Source of the DNA: Guyanagaster necrorhizus | Lineage: Eukaryota; Basidiomycota; Agaricomycetes; Agaricales; Physalacriaceae | Assembly: GCF_019112545.1 (NCBI RefSeq) | Contig: NW_025064908.1 | Coordinates: 438,515-502,514 of the forward strand | Reading direction: 5' to 3' | Length of the DNA: 64,000 nucleotides | Shown: piece by piece, positions 1 to 11,169 of the stretch | Layout of the letters: each line of letters starts with the position of its first letter | Position numbering within the stretch: the stretch's first letter is position 1 | Made by a program: the position numbers and the translations under genes | The notes under the pieces: model-generated | What the model saw: only the letters and a program-made list of their open reading frames with translations | What the model was told of the DNA's origin: nothing | Database searches by the model: none

Positions 1-356
1 TTACGACGTCAGTGCTGTGGCCGGCGCGCCTATTCCTGTTTTGGGTGATGAACGCGGAACAAAGGTGTGAACATTCTGTCCCTCTTAGGTGTATGATACC
101 TAATGTCATCTACTTTTAGCGCAAGGCTAATGGAGTCGATGTTTCCATCGATGCAGGTGATCTAGAGAACATGTCGGAGGAGGAGCTGAGGAGGAAATAC
201 GATGCTCATTCGCGTGGAAATGCCGGCGTACCTGGGGCTGGACGGGAAGATTTCTCGGACATGGTTGCGAAGGAGATGGCAAAGAAAAAGCAGAAGATGG
301 AACGGGACAGGGATCGTGATAGGGATGGAAGAAGGGGAAAGGAATACAAGTTTTAA
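1..356 (+). CDS. SF3B2: Splicing factor 3B subunit 2 (SAP145/CUS1), C-terminal part
   Basis: This is the 3' end of a gene that begins outside the window. Exons are 1..64 and 120..356, joined across a 55 bp GT-AG intron with phase kept. The encoded tail runs from YDVSAV through an EELRRKY segment, EDFSDMV, a basic KKKQKMERDRDRD stretch and a final KEYKF before the stop. The SF3B2 family ends the same way (YDMSTV..., EDFSDMV, lysine-rich run, YKEFKF at the terminus), so the identification rests on order and ending rather than on one motif. SF3B2 is part of the SF3b complex of the U2 snRNP, which helps anchor U2 near the branch point during pre-mRNA splicing in the nucleus. The upstream body with its DUF382 and PSP regions is not visible here. 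Confidence 0.9.
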
Positions 357-1050
357 TATGCTTTCTGCTTTGGTTCGTCTTTTTATTCCCGTGTATTTCT
401 TCTGTATATAAACGACTTGCTTTCACGCTTTATGGTGGGGATCTGTGTCGCTGGAAGTGCAACAGTAGTAGTGGCACTGGCCAATGCCTCCCGTGCTGTT
501 CATTGTTCCCCCCTTATTATGGCTTTGGTGACAGGACATGGCAAGACTAGATGGATGATTCCGAACAATGAGGAAAGGTGACTTGGATGGATCATGGGGC
601 AGTACGCATTTCTTTCTGCTCTATTCTATTCTTTTACGACCGCTTCTCCTGCACCAAGTGGAATTCACGAAGTGACTAATAATAGTAGTTCACTTGACTT
701 CGACCAAAAGCCGACTGTTGGGCCACTCCTTGGCTTGTGCTACGGGTGCAGTTCGAACAATGCAAGTATTTTGTCGTGTTCTTTGTCAATCTCAGGGTCA
801 GAATCTGATTTCATTGAACATTGGTTCGTCCAAGCCGGTCCATTATCTGGACGACGCAAAGTAAACATCTACGTGCCTTCAATGGTGACACGAACCAATG
901 GCCAGGAGTATAAAAGGGAACCCCTTCACTCCCTGATTTCTTCATCACTCTTCCATTTGTCTATTACATTGAAGGCCTGGTTGTCTTCCCACTGCTCATT
1001 ACCACCAATTTCACCGATCTTTACTTCAATTTTCACTTCATCTCTCCACT
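357..1050. other. Intergenic region, tandem (+/+) genes
   Basis: I see no conserved coding sequence here. An open frame at 594..1136 on the plus strand overlaps the first exon of the next gene in another frame and has no recognisable content. The only signal is a TATA-like box near 909. Confidence 0.6.
909..916 (+). promoter_or_regulatory. TATA-like box upstream of the gene at 1051
   Basis: The motif tataaaag lies about 140 bp before the ATG at 1051 and is followed by a pyrimidine-rich stretch. The distance is long but possible if the 5' UTR is about 100 nt. Confidence 0.45.
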
Positions 1051-2605
1051 ATGCCAGCGAATGTGAATCCTTACGATCCACACGGCCTCCTCCTCGCGGA
1101 GTACTTCAGAAAGCAGGTCAAGGACCAATCCGCTAATAAACAGCTTGATGTGAGTAATCCTGTAACGAGAGTCTACGGTGGCTAATGAACATTTTTTTGT
1201 AGGCGGGGTCGCCTGGGCCCCATCGTCACCACCGTTCGCGAAGGCATGAAGCACCACGCTCCAGCCACGAAGCCCCACACTCTAGCCACCAACCCGGCTA
1301 CATGAGTATGGGTCCTGTGCTCTCTTTTACTAACCCCTTCGATCATGGGTCGACCATCTCTGTTGATGAACAGCCTACTGTGAGTAATCCTTCGTGTCGA
1401 GTCTGCGGCTGCAATTGAACGGTTTTGTAGGCGGGATCAGTTGGACCTGATCGTCATCCTCGTACACGGGTTAGGCCCGAAGCGCCAGGCTCCACCTACC
1501 ACGCCAGTCGAGCTAATTCTAGTCAACCCCCACGTCCTGTGACTCCCCCGAATACCTTTTCAGGTTACGACGGCTCCGTAAGCTCTCGTCCTGCCTGTAA
1601 ATTCTTCTCCTCATGTCCTTCGTTGACTAGCCGGAAACTCCTCCGAGGAAGCATTCCATCGACTTTTGGAAAACCACTGTGCCACGTCAGTGGAAACATT
1701 CCCCGGGAAAAGGAGGGGTTCGAATCGTAAGTTGCAAATCATGGCTTCCGGTTTCTTTGCTGATCATTCTGATAGCTCCCGGACAAGCCCGTCGCGATTG
1801 TGCCGTATGTCAGCCATAGAGGGTCGGTAATGCCAACGGATGAGAATGGCAAACCCAGGAAAGCCCGGCCATTCATATTCGACCATGGCCGTCAGGTAAG
1901 CGGATTTGTGACCGCGCTCTGTACTGGGACGTTGTCCTGATCATCCTTGCACAGGTCGACCCTCAAGTCGCTTGCCCCAACGTTTGTGCTCACTTCCAGT
2001 TTATGCATGAAGAAAGCTTTGTAGGTCCCTCTCCTGTTCTTACACATCCAGCCATTCACCATGCCCACTTTCTGTAGAAGCTTCGAAAGGGAACGGCGAC
2101 GTTGGCGGTCAAACAGCCCGCGCCAATCCAACCCTACCAAGCGTCGTCCTTCATTGTCTTCACGGATCGCCGCGTTGCAGTTGATTTCCCAGGTCAAGGG
2201 TCGCGTGGCTGTGGCGTTCTCCTCCGCGATGTTTTGGATCCTCCCGACGGTTTCTCCCTGGTGGACGACGACGAGGTGGTGAACCCGTCCAATGCCGACG
2301 CACTTTTCTTGAATATAGCGGTCAATGGGTACCCGACTGCCTTGGAAACTATCCACCTTCGGTGCGCGCATGGACGCGTCACTCGCTACGGGCTCCTTCG
2401 ACAAGTCGCCAAGAAGCATTATCATATCATGCACATGTCGGTTCCAGCCACGAGGACTTCAAAGCACCACAATAAAGCACTGCCGAAGAAGGTAGCATTT
2501 GAACGGCTCCGGCTGGTATCTCTTTACACCCATGATCACGCGTTCTGGAACGCGGAGTTTATCTATGTTTCTGACCCAAAGTCAAAGAGATCGGCGTGTG
2601 ATTAG
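1051..2605 (+). CDS. Conserved-looking hypothetical protein, 410 residues, seven exons
   Basis: The exons 1051..1149, 1203..1379, 1431..1577, 1631..1726, 1776..1895, 1955..2020 and 2078..2605 join in phase to 411 codons including the stop. The first third is low complexity, rich in His, Arg, Ser and Pro. The middle carries a core reading FWKTTVPRQWKHSPGKGGVR, then LPDKPVAIVP and KARPFIFDHGRQ. The last exon is an evenly mixed, globular-looking 175-residue domain. I do not recognise the family and assign no function. No signal peptide or membrane segment is visible, so a soluble intracellular protein is likely. Introns 1 and 2 and the start of exons 2 and 3 are near-copies of each other, which points to an internal tandem duplication of about 230 bp. 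The gene model is supported by every intron having a GT-AG pair and by unbroken phase. Confidence 0.75.
1150..1432 (+). repeat. Internal exon-intron tandem duplication
   Basis: Intron 1 (1150..1202) and intron 2 (1380..1430) both start gtgagtaatcc, share gagtct and tgaac in the middle, and end ttttgtag before an exon beginning GCGGG. The preceding exon ends (AACAGCTTGAT and GAACAGCCTACT) are also alike. The repeat unit is about 230 bp. Confidence 0.7.
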
Positions 2606-4445
2606 ACTAGGCTTTGAAGCGCCTTTCCGAAGAAAAGAGGTTTTTTTGTGCGCCTGTTTCAGTCTTGTTTCCTAATAAATGTATGCTCTACTTCTTGTTG
2701 TCTCTTATATGGCTTTCATTTGTCTCTTATATGGCTTTCATTCTGGAATGAAAATGCTCTCCTGCTTGATATATTCACTTATCCCATCATGTCCAGTGTG
2801 TGCTGTAAAAGAGGTGCAGTACATCTTGAATTTCGAGCAGGAGGGGTCCACGCTGCAAGTTCCAAGAGGAGAATCATCAGATGGGAGTGAGTCATCCATC
2901 GATTCTCAGCACTCCTTGAGCGCTTAGCTTTTCCGTTGCAAAAACGGGTTGGCGGCGATGGTTAAAATAAATAAATAAATTGGATCTGCACATGGTTTTG
3001 GGAAGTCGGGAATATGAATTCTGTGCCCCGGTTTTGTTCCCCATCGCCCTGGACGAAAAAGGTGTCCATTTAAAGCAAGCTTGGATGTCTGCGCATGCTG
3101 TTACAGAGAGTCTGCGAGGTTGAAAAGTGATCACCATAACAGCAGCGCCAAGAGACGCAAAGGTGGGTGGGTGGTACCTTGGGTAACAGAAAGGAGGGGC
3201 GAAGGAGGCAAAGCAAAGGTGGAGATCACCCTGTGGAGAAGAACTACCGATAATGACGGCACATGGATGGAAAGAGAGATATTATCAGTGCTGGTCCTCG
3301 ATGAGTGATATTTGTTCGCACGAGGGTGAGGAGCCTGAGGAGGAGGGGAAGCATGAGATAGACGAAAGTAGGTTACCCTTCTACGAGACTGAGCAACCGG
3401 AACTCGTTATCCGTGGAGATTTTGCCTTGTCGTTAGGCACTGGACATCAAGGGGATAGAGCGGAACTTACTTTTCTCAGGGTAGCGAAGGGGAACTATCC
3501 CGCTTTCATGGTCATTTTATCGTCCGTTGGTTCGAGTCTCTGATTTTCAGCCTAGTTCTCATCTGAGCCATCACATCGTTCGAGTCGAGGCCCTTCCTCA
3601 GTGGTAGACATGATTTGGTCTGTTTTGTTCTTGGTGCCGAGTACGAAGCAGATGGGGCCATTGAAAGGACCTGGCGCGTACTGTCAGTTTTAGTGCTACC
3701 GCTTATTATCAGACAACGTAACAAGAGGCATAGCGGCTTCTTGATATCGACAGTTATCTACCATGAATTAGACAGTTACGAGATGTGCAACCTATCCAAG
3801 ACAGGTTCGATTCCTTGGTTCAAAATTGTCTTCTATACTTCCTGTGAAGGTCTACGAGTAGCTAGTGCCCCACAGACAATTGTCATTGAAATGTACTGTT
3901 GCACATAGGTGTTTACTTACCTCCCAGTGTGAACTTGTTATAGCACAGAAGTCCTCATTGTTGTGTCTCTACTGCTTTTATAACAGAAGCAATCCTGCTT
4001 GCTGAATTCAGCGATTCTACACCAACGACGAGATCCTGAGTGTTTCCTGTAGCACAGAGACGGAGAGGTATAAAGAGTGCAGTTCCCTTATCACACTCGA
4101 ACTCCCTATAGTTATTGACGGCAACACGGATCAAGCACTAGTATAAATTTTGAAGGATAGATTTGAAACAACCGATGTATATCACCCGAGTACAGTCGTT
4201 TCAAGTGGCCGGTGGCAGATTTTCTCTGCTCAGAGCTGCTTCATACGGCAGAGGGGGGGGGGGAGGGGGACAGAAACTGAGACTGAATAAGATGTGCGAT
4301 ATTTCGAACCGAGAAAATGAAAGTTCTGTGGGAGCGCGCCTCCGGCCCGAAGATCGCCGGAGGGGGCGCTTCGTCTTAAGGCACGATCCCCACTCGCATC
4401 ATCAGGCTAGGCAGTGACACCTTTCCCTCTCGCCATCGCAGGGCC
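2606..4445. other. Intergenic region with no supported gene
   Basis: Several short open frames occur, the best a 96-codon acidic one at 3253..3543 (+). None has recognisable domains or clear splice partners. The stretch includes a direct repeat near 2698..2741, a run of aaat units near 2968 and an 11-base G tract near 4253. A tataaag motif near 4067 may belong to an unrecognised transcript. Confidence 0.5.
2698..2741 (+). repeat. 22-bp direct tandem repeat
   Basis: The unit tgtctcttatatggctttca plus two bases occurs twice back to back, just downstream of the gene ending at 2605. It is probably in the 3' UTR or spacer. Confidence 0.8.
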
Positions 4446-7400
4446 ATGTCCCAAGTGAAGCTGTGAGTGTGCTCGACGACGACGGCGCCATGAATATTGC
4501 TCATTTCGACGTGTAGCACCCTTCGACAGCCTCCGAACGTCGAATTCGTCCATGGTCAGCCACCGTTCTTGGTATTCGCCAGCATCGCGTCTCATTTCTT
4601 TCTTAGGATACCCTGGCATTCCTTCAGGAGGCACAGACAGGCCACAGGCTGCAGTAAAGGGGGTGAGTGCCCTGCGGATGCTGCTACCGGAACTACCGCG
4701 TTGACAGTCGGATTCAGGCTATCGAGGTCAGAGTCGGACCTCAAGGGGTCAAAGCAAAATGGCTCCGTGTGGAGCTGCGCAGAGTCGAGCAGATTCCAAT
4801 GACGGGAGAAAATACGTTTTTTGATTATGTTGGACCAAGTCCGGTCAACGTTTGGACAGCACCAGAGGAGTGGCAGGTACTGAATTCGGTGTGTCGAACA
4901 AATCCAATCTTATCGCTGTGCTTTTTTTTTTGCTCATGGGCGCATATACTTGCAGTCGGATTTCCCATTCGATATACGCATACCAGAGTCCATTCCGCCG
5001 ACACTCACTCTGGAGGGGCGTGGTGAGCACGAGTTATACTGCGCTTCCAATGAGTCACTGACCTCGTTGCATAAGTGGGGATCAAGTATGAACTCATTGC
5101 CAGCGTGTGTACGAAAGGTAAACGGTGCGTGTGCTGTGTCATGGCCGTTCGTTCGCGTGTCTTTCTCAGCTTCCTATAGTGGCTTCTTGCGGAAAAGAAA
5201 GTCAAATGTCGCATCGACTCAAACCGAAATCATAATTGACAAGCACGATCTGCACTCTACATGGCCAGTCTACTGCCAGACCGACGTCCGACGTGTTGAG
5301 CTCGATGGTGTCTCTTTGACTGTTGAGCGTCATCAGACATGCTATGGCCCTGGCGATCGTGTTGCAGTATTCGCCACGGTCAGGTCTGATAACCTTCAGA
5401 CTGTGATCCTTCGAGGCTTCGAGCTTTCGATTCGTGAGTCGAGAACGTTTCGCGCGGGAGCATTCACCGGGGGCCGAAAAACTACGCCAACAACGCGAGT
5501 TGGCAACATCTTCGAAAACAAGTTTGCCATCAATACGACTCTTATGGGAGGCATGCAGCACAAAGCAGAACTCTCATCTACTATTTCTCCGAGTCATACT
5601 ACCACGACACTTAATTCGGCTAGGCATATTGATATCAATTATGTTTTGTGCGTCAAGGCCATCATGGGCACGGGACACCCTCTAGTGATGGATCTTCCCG
5701 TCATCATGTCTAACTGGCCTAGGTTAGTCCGATTGCATCATTTCGTTTCAGCATAGCTGATATACGGTACGTAGGAGTGTTTCGCAGGAAGCCATACGGT
5801 AGGCAGCAAACCATCAGCATCTATCCCATTCATCTAACAAACTCAATAGGCGTATCGGACCAGCTCCTGGTCTGTCCCTCTTGACGCCGCACTCTGTTAT
5901 TACGTCTGTAGAACCATCTCCCGCGACACGCCATCAACCTACTCAGTCACAGAGCTACGGCGGTCGACCTTCTCAACCAGACACAGGAGCTATCAAATCA
6001 CCCGTAGCAAGCACTTTTTCTTCGTCGGCCCAGCCTCGAACGAATGGATACGTGAATGTGAAGACGGACGAATTTGGCTATGGTGCTGGCTACGGGCACA
6101 AAACCACATTTTCAAAGTCCAATAGTACTGAAGATGACCGAAAGGAAAGGGAAAAGGAAACAGGCTCACGACGGCCTGGGTCCTCGGGTACAGTCACTAG
6201 TACAAGATTGACTATCACCAATGCTTCACCTTCGGAGATACCGGATGCTCCCCGTGCCAATGGCCGGAAACGTTCTGGTAGTGGGCGTGCCTGGCCTACT
6301 GCCGAGGACGAGAAACAGCTGTATCATCGTGCCAAAGCTAGAGTTGAACAGGTACAAGGTGTCGTGGCTAGAACGCCTTCACCGGTAAGTATATAATTTG
6401 CCCGGTAGTCTTCTTCGTATGTCTGACAATATATAATAGACGCCGACTACTTCACGTCACAGTCCACCGCCCATTGCTCAGCCTCAACCGCGATCACCGG
6501 CAAATAATAATCCATGGCCCACTGCAGAAGAAGAGAAGTTCCTCGCCGCCCAGGCTGCTGTACAAAGAACACAAGGTATCGAATTCGCCTCTCCAACCAG
6601 CGATATCGCTCGTCCTACCCGAAACCCATCCATATCGAAATCGCTAATGAACGGTGCCGGTTCAGCTACAAGCTCGCGCGAAAAGAAGACCACTTCCGGC
6701 GGCAGAATCCTTCAATACCCGTCCGCGGCTGATGAGAAGGCAGCGCTGAAGCGATACAATGAAGCCAAAGAGGCTGTGGACCGTACCCAAAATGTTGGCC
6801 TAGTCAACGGTGTTGGGCCAGGGCCGGTTGCGTACGACTCTCTCTATCCCTCTTCGTCAAGACTTTCTCCTCCTACACATGATGAGCCGCCCCCGTTTGA
6901 GGCGGCTGCAGGCTCGTCTTCACCAGGGTTCGAGTCGGCCTTGCAAGAAAAGGCTCGTATGCGTCGGGCGATGGAAGCATCTCAACCGCACAGCCCGCCC
7001 CCGCCCTCGATAGACGAAGCACCAGCGTATGGATCTCCGCCTCCCTTCGCATCGGGTGCGACCTCAGCAGCAGCAGCTCTATACGCTTCAGGCCTCTCCG
7101 AGAAAGAACTCCTGCGCCGGAGATTCGAGGCTCAGGATGCCATGGCCATAGCCATGGCTAGTGGGAGCGGGAGCGGGAGTAGTCTTCCTCCCCCTGCCAC
7201 ATTACCCCGCTCGATATCAACAGGTGCGCCGCATTCCCCACGGCCGACTCCTGCGCCTCCAACTTCGAGTTCGAGGATCATGACCGCCGCGGAGGAAAAG
7301 GCGATGTTGAAAGCCAAGTACGCGATGGAAGACCAGGCCGCCAGTCCGAGTAATATCGCGTCGGGTTCTTCTTCTTCTTCGTCTGCTCCTGCTCCTCCTG

Positions 7401-7663
7401 CTCCTCCTCCGCTGATGCCCCGGCCTCCGGCGGAGTACATCCAGGAAACTCAGGAAGAGGACGCACGTGTGTCTAGGATGGTCCGCGAGGATGCGTCGCT
7501 GGCCCTGGATGATGGTGGTGATGGTGACGACACCCTTCCGCTGCCTAATGGGAACAGCCTAGGGAGTGCAGTCGAACCTCGTATGAAGCCTTTCGCGCCG
7601 TCCTCCAATGGCGCCGCTCCACCGCCTTTGCCTCCCAAGCCGCTTTCTCCCCCGCCATCATGA
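4446..7663 (+). CDS. Arrestin-domain protein with long proline-rich, helical-repeat tail (895 residues)
   Basis: Nine exons (4446..4462, 4517..4554, 4607..4662, 4718..4876, 4956..5022, 5076..5124, 5180..5722, 5850..6384, 6440..7663) join in phase to 896 codons. The first third has the fungal arrestin look: LTLRQPPNVEFVHGYPGIP at the N-terminus, beta-strand-rich text, then IDKHDLHSTWPVY, the start of the arrestin C-like half, and a closing PVIMSNWPR. The rest is low complexity, rich in Pro and Ser, and repeats a short helix-like unit of the type SAxxEKxxLxxxxxA at least six times. Fungal alpha-arrestins act as adaptors that recruit Rsp5-type ubiquitin ligases to plasma-membrane transporters. 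I did not find a clear PPxY ligase-binding motif in the parts I read, so the partner is open. The gene converges on HSF1, and the two stops are about 265 bp apart. Confidence 0.85.
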
Positions 7664-7928
7664 CTTGAAAACCGTATGCAATACCTACTACTCCTTATTT
7701 AAGTTTTCCTCCCGTAAATCTCCCTACGCCTACATATTGTTTGTCTCTACAACTGTTCTTGCGTATACCACATTCTCTTTCGTCTCCACGGGCCGTCCTC
7801 CAAAGCTATATTGCCACCTATTTATATCGTTACAATGATTTGATGCTGGATTAATACAAAAGCGTGATCTATAGTGCTGTACAAGTATGCTATATATCTC
7901 TCCTTCAATCAACTACGTGATACAAAAC

Positions 7929-9890
7929 TTATCGATTTCTCCTTCCCCGTCTTGGTGGTGCCGCTGACGTCGCGGGGGGCTTCGGCGCCGCTGAGGGTGG
8001 TGGCGGCGGGTCCAGCTGTGTCTCATCCGATTTCCGTTTTCGCCCTTTAGCCGTCGCAGGAACAGGAACAGTCGCAGGAACAGGGGCACTGTCTTGCTCA
8101 GCGGTACCCCCACCACCAGAATCCACAGAACGCTGGCGCACAGCGGGCGGTTGTGCAAGAACGAAAGGCGACCCTTGGCGAAGGTTGTTGTTCACCGGTG
8201 ACGGCGCACTATCAGACGACTGCATCTCATCCAGAAGCGGATTAGCAATATCAACCGGTGGAGGTGTCGCGTAATTGAGGAAGGAGCTGTAATCGATATC
8301 CGGCATCCCGCTCGTGTCCACCTGTTGGCTGCCGGCGGGGGAAATCCCCAAGACGCTGCTCAGAGAATCGATATCACCGTTGAGCGCCTCCACTGCGTGG
8401 TCAATGTCCCCGATATGTCGAAACTGCTTTTGGAGGGCGCCAGGGCTCTGGGGGTCGAGGCCGTCGCAAGGTGGTGAATGGGAGGAAGAGTAGTCGCTGC
8501 CGGTGAGGGGGAGTCGCGAGGGAGAAGATTGACCGATATCAAATATGGGGAGGTGGGAGTAGTCGTTCTGTGATGGGTCTGTGACGAGCGGGCCGAGCAT
8601 CGAGGAGATCAGGTCCCAATCAGATGTGGACAAATTTTCCAGATTTATGCCGTTTAGGGAAGGGGTTGGCACCCGTCGATCAATTTCGGTTTGAGAAGCG
8701 GGTTGGGGGTCGGGCGGTCCTATACCGATGACGCTATTCAGATTGGGAGGGGAAGGGGGGTATTCGAGGTCTACCGCTGGGGTGGCGAAGGAAGAGATTT
8801 CGGAGATTAGTGGAGAAACTGCCTCAGAGGTGGTTGACGACCGCTGCACGGTAGAATCAGGTGTCTCGACGGTCGGGCATTTCACCGCTGGAAGAGAGAA
8901 GGTCAGATAACATATCCTAACATGATCGAGAAAAAAATTACAAGCTGGAGACGGAGCCATGTCCTTCGCGTCTTCATCCTCCATCTCGACTATCCCAACC
9001 TTACTTCCCCCAGGGTCTCTACGTTTGTCCTCAATCATAAGACGTGGAGTTTGGAGCGGAACGATGCCATGGGGAGAATCTCGTGGATGACCCGAGTCCT
9101 TTTCCTTGCCGCTGGAGCTTGCCAGCTGAGTCAAAAGGTTGGCTAGAAACTTGACAATGCGATTTATAGTATCCTGTTGTTGCTTGTATCGGTTCCGAGC
9201 CTGCAGAGCCTCCTCCCACAGCAGTTGATCTGAGCGCTTAAGTTCGCTCAGATCCTGTGATATCGTCGTCTGGTGTCGTCTGATAGCGGCAATGCCGCTG
9301 ACAATAGCAGGAATGTCGAGAGCTTGACCAGAAGGAAACGTCGGAGGAACAGAAGGGTCAGCTGGCTCGAATTCGATGGTAGCCTGATCTTTCGTCTGTT
9401 TCTTCCGCTCAATGAATATCAGCTGATCCTCCTTCCCGCGCTGGAAATACGGATGTATAAACTGAGACTGGTCTGCTTCCGTTTCGCTTTTCAGTACGCC
9501 CTGCTGTAGGTGAGGCACCTTGTGAAATCCGTACATGTTCAGTTGTCGAACGAAGGAAGCAAACTTGTTGTGTTTGAACCACTGGGGCAGGTGTTCCCTT
9601 GCGAGACGTTCATGGTCGTGAACTTCCGCGACAACTCAGCGCGGTGAAACAACGTAAACCCGACGATACACACCGAAGAACGACTCCCCATCCTGAGACC
9701 ATGAAATTACATCGTTTGTCTCTTCCTTGTCGACAATCCTAGCGACGACGGGCGATATTAGTTTCTGTAGTGAGACCTTGGGAGACTGGTATCAGACCCA
9801 CATATACAGCTTTTGCAGAAACATTGGGACTTTGGAATTATAAGAGCGAAAGGTGTTCGTGAGCGCGACTTGTTGATTATTAGAAGACAT
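7929..9890 (-). CDS. HSF1: Heat shock transcription factor, HSF type
   Basis: Exons 9890..9802, 9738..9674 and 9622..7929 join in phase to about 615 residues. The N-terminal DNA-binding domain is unmistakable: VPMFLQKLY, then SWSQDGESFF, LPQWFKHNKFASFVRQLNMY, GFHKV, and at its end FQRGKEDQLIFIERKK. It is followed by a heptad-like stretch with IRRHQTTISQDLSELKRSDQ and WEEALQARNRY, the expected trimerisation coiled coil. The C-terminal half is acidic and rich in Ser and Pro and ends in a basic patch RRGRRNR. HSF binds inverted GAA units in heat-shock promoters and activates chaperone genes as a trimer. Within the last exon lies a 54-bp GT-AG segment (about 8939..8886) with a polypyrimidine-like end that keeps the frame whether spliced or kept, so the protein may be 597 or 615 residues. 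Confidence 0.95.
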
Positions 9891-11169
9891 GATTTAAGCA
9901 TATAAGTAATGGGAACGAGAAAGAAATTTGAAGGTGACTGACAGATGTTCGAAGGAAGAAACAGCTAACAACACCGATCGTAATGTTTGTTTCCAAGGGT
10001 TTTGACAAGCAGATGAGATCCTCCCCGGCCGATTGGCGTAAACATTCCAAATTAGGTTGGCCAATATAGCCACATTTCGTAAATTCGCTTTGGATTGGCC
10101 GGAGACAGACGGGTATTTATCGAAAACTTGGGTGATTGTTCCCCCGTTACTACTCGAAGCTGGGCCTCGTGCATGACGGGTTCGAGTAATTCGAGCATTC
10201 CAGGCGGCAAAAATCATACGACGTCAGGCCGACAGTCCATTATTAGTCCATCTTTTGCGGAAGGGAGAACAGCAGGAGCTGCGAGGTCGTTACTTAGTTC
10301 GAGCAGAATTAAGAATTAAGATTGACGATATCTGGAATCGCCTCGTGGACTTGGCACAACTATTCACCGTCCGACCGTCCGAGGCACGACAAGTACTAGT
10401 CACGACAACGTCTTTCATAGAAATGTTTCCTTTTGAGTATATCTATAAGACCAGCCAGGAAGACTCGAATCGTAATCAAGAAAAACTCACTGTCTGAGCT
10501 CGAAGACTATATAATAATTGTGTTGCTCAGAGTCACTTCCTCCTCTCCTCAAGCCCGTACGCATACCATCATCTCTATGCAATTGGATTTCCGACATCAG
10601 GAAACAGTAAAATACTAAACATTATTTCTCGTCTCAAACTAGACCGGTTCTCAAATGATATATTACCGAGGAGACACAACATCAAAAACAATAGGGACTC
10701 CCGCTCATTTGCTGGAACCCGAAAAAACCACTAAATGGAAGTCTTCGCTCGTGAACAGCAAAGAAAAAGGAGGCCCACCCAGCCAGAGTGGCCAAAAGTG
10801 GGACAGGAAAACATTGAGACAGTGCATAAGCCAAAGCCCACACAAGCCGCAGACATCCTCTGGGGACAGAGGTCGCCGTGCTATGAAGGACCTCTACGAC
10901 CCACAAACCCGGGTATGTGAAAGTGCCTGTGCCGTCAAGGTAAGTATGAGATGTTTCGATATTTGCGCTGGGCTTTTATACAAAGTGCTCGTGCACGGAC
11001 CAGGTGTATCTGTAGCGCTCGATATTCTCAGAGTTTAGTTTTCTTACAAAGGGCGAGACACTAATTATGGATTGCCCTATGCGGCGTAACTTATCACTCA
11101 AAATAAGTGATACATACCCTTGCATTATTTATATCAACGAAAGAAAATATCGTAGAAGTCCATAGCACC
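9891..11169. other. Intergenic region between HSF1 start and PMT2 end
   Basis: This region holds the presumed HSF1 promoter on the right of its ATG. Several GAA and TTC units cluster at 9920..9965, but I cannot see a perfect nGAAnnTTCnnGAAn array. Short open frames at 10095..10319 and 10655..11038 show no domain, so I call no gene. Confidence 0.5.

Noticed and set aside
594..1136. A 180-codon plus-strand frame
   Set aside because: It covers the promoter and overlaps exon 1 of the next gene in another register, with no domain-like content.
3795..3825. A tRNA B-box-like ggttcgattcc
   Set aside because: The flanking bases cannot form a T-arm stem and no A box or cloverleaf is found upstream.
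10655..11038. A 127-codon plus-strand frame left of PMT2
   Set aside because: No domain, no matching splice sites to neighbours and no homology I can recognise.
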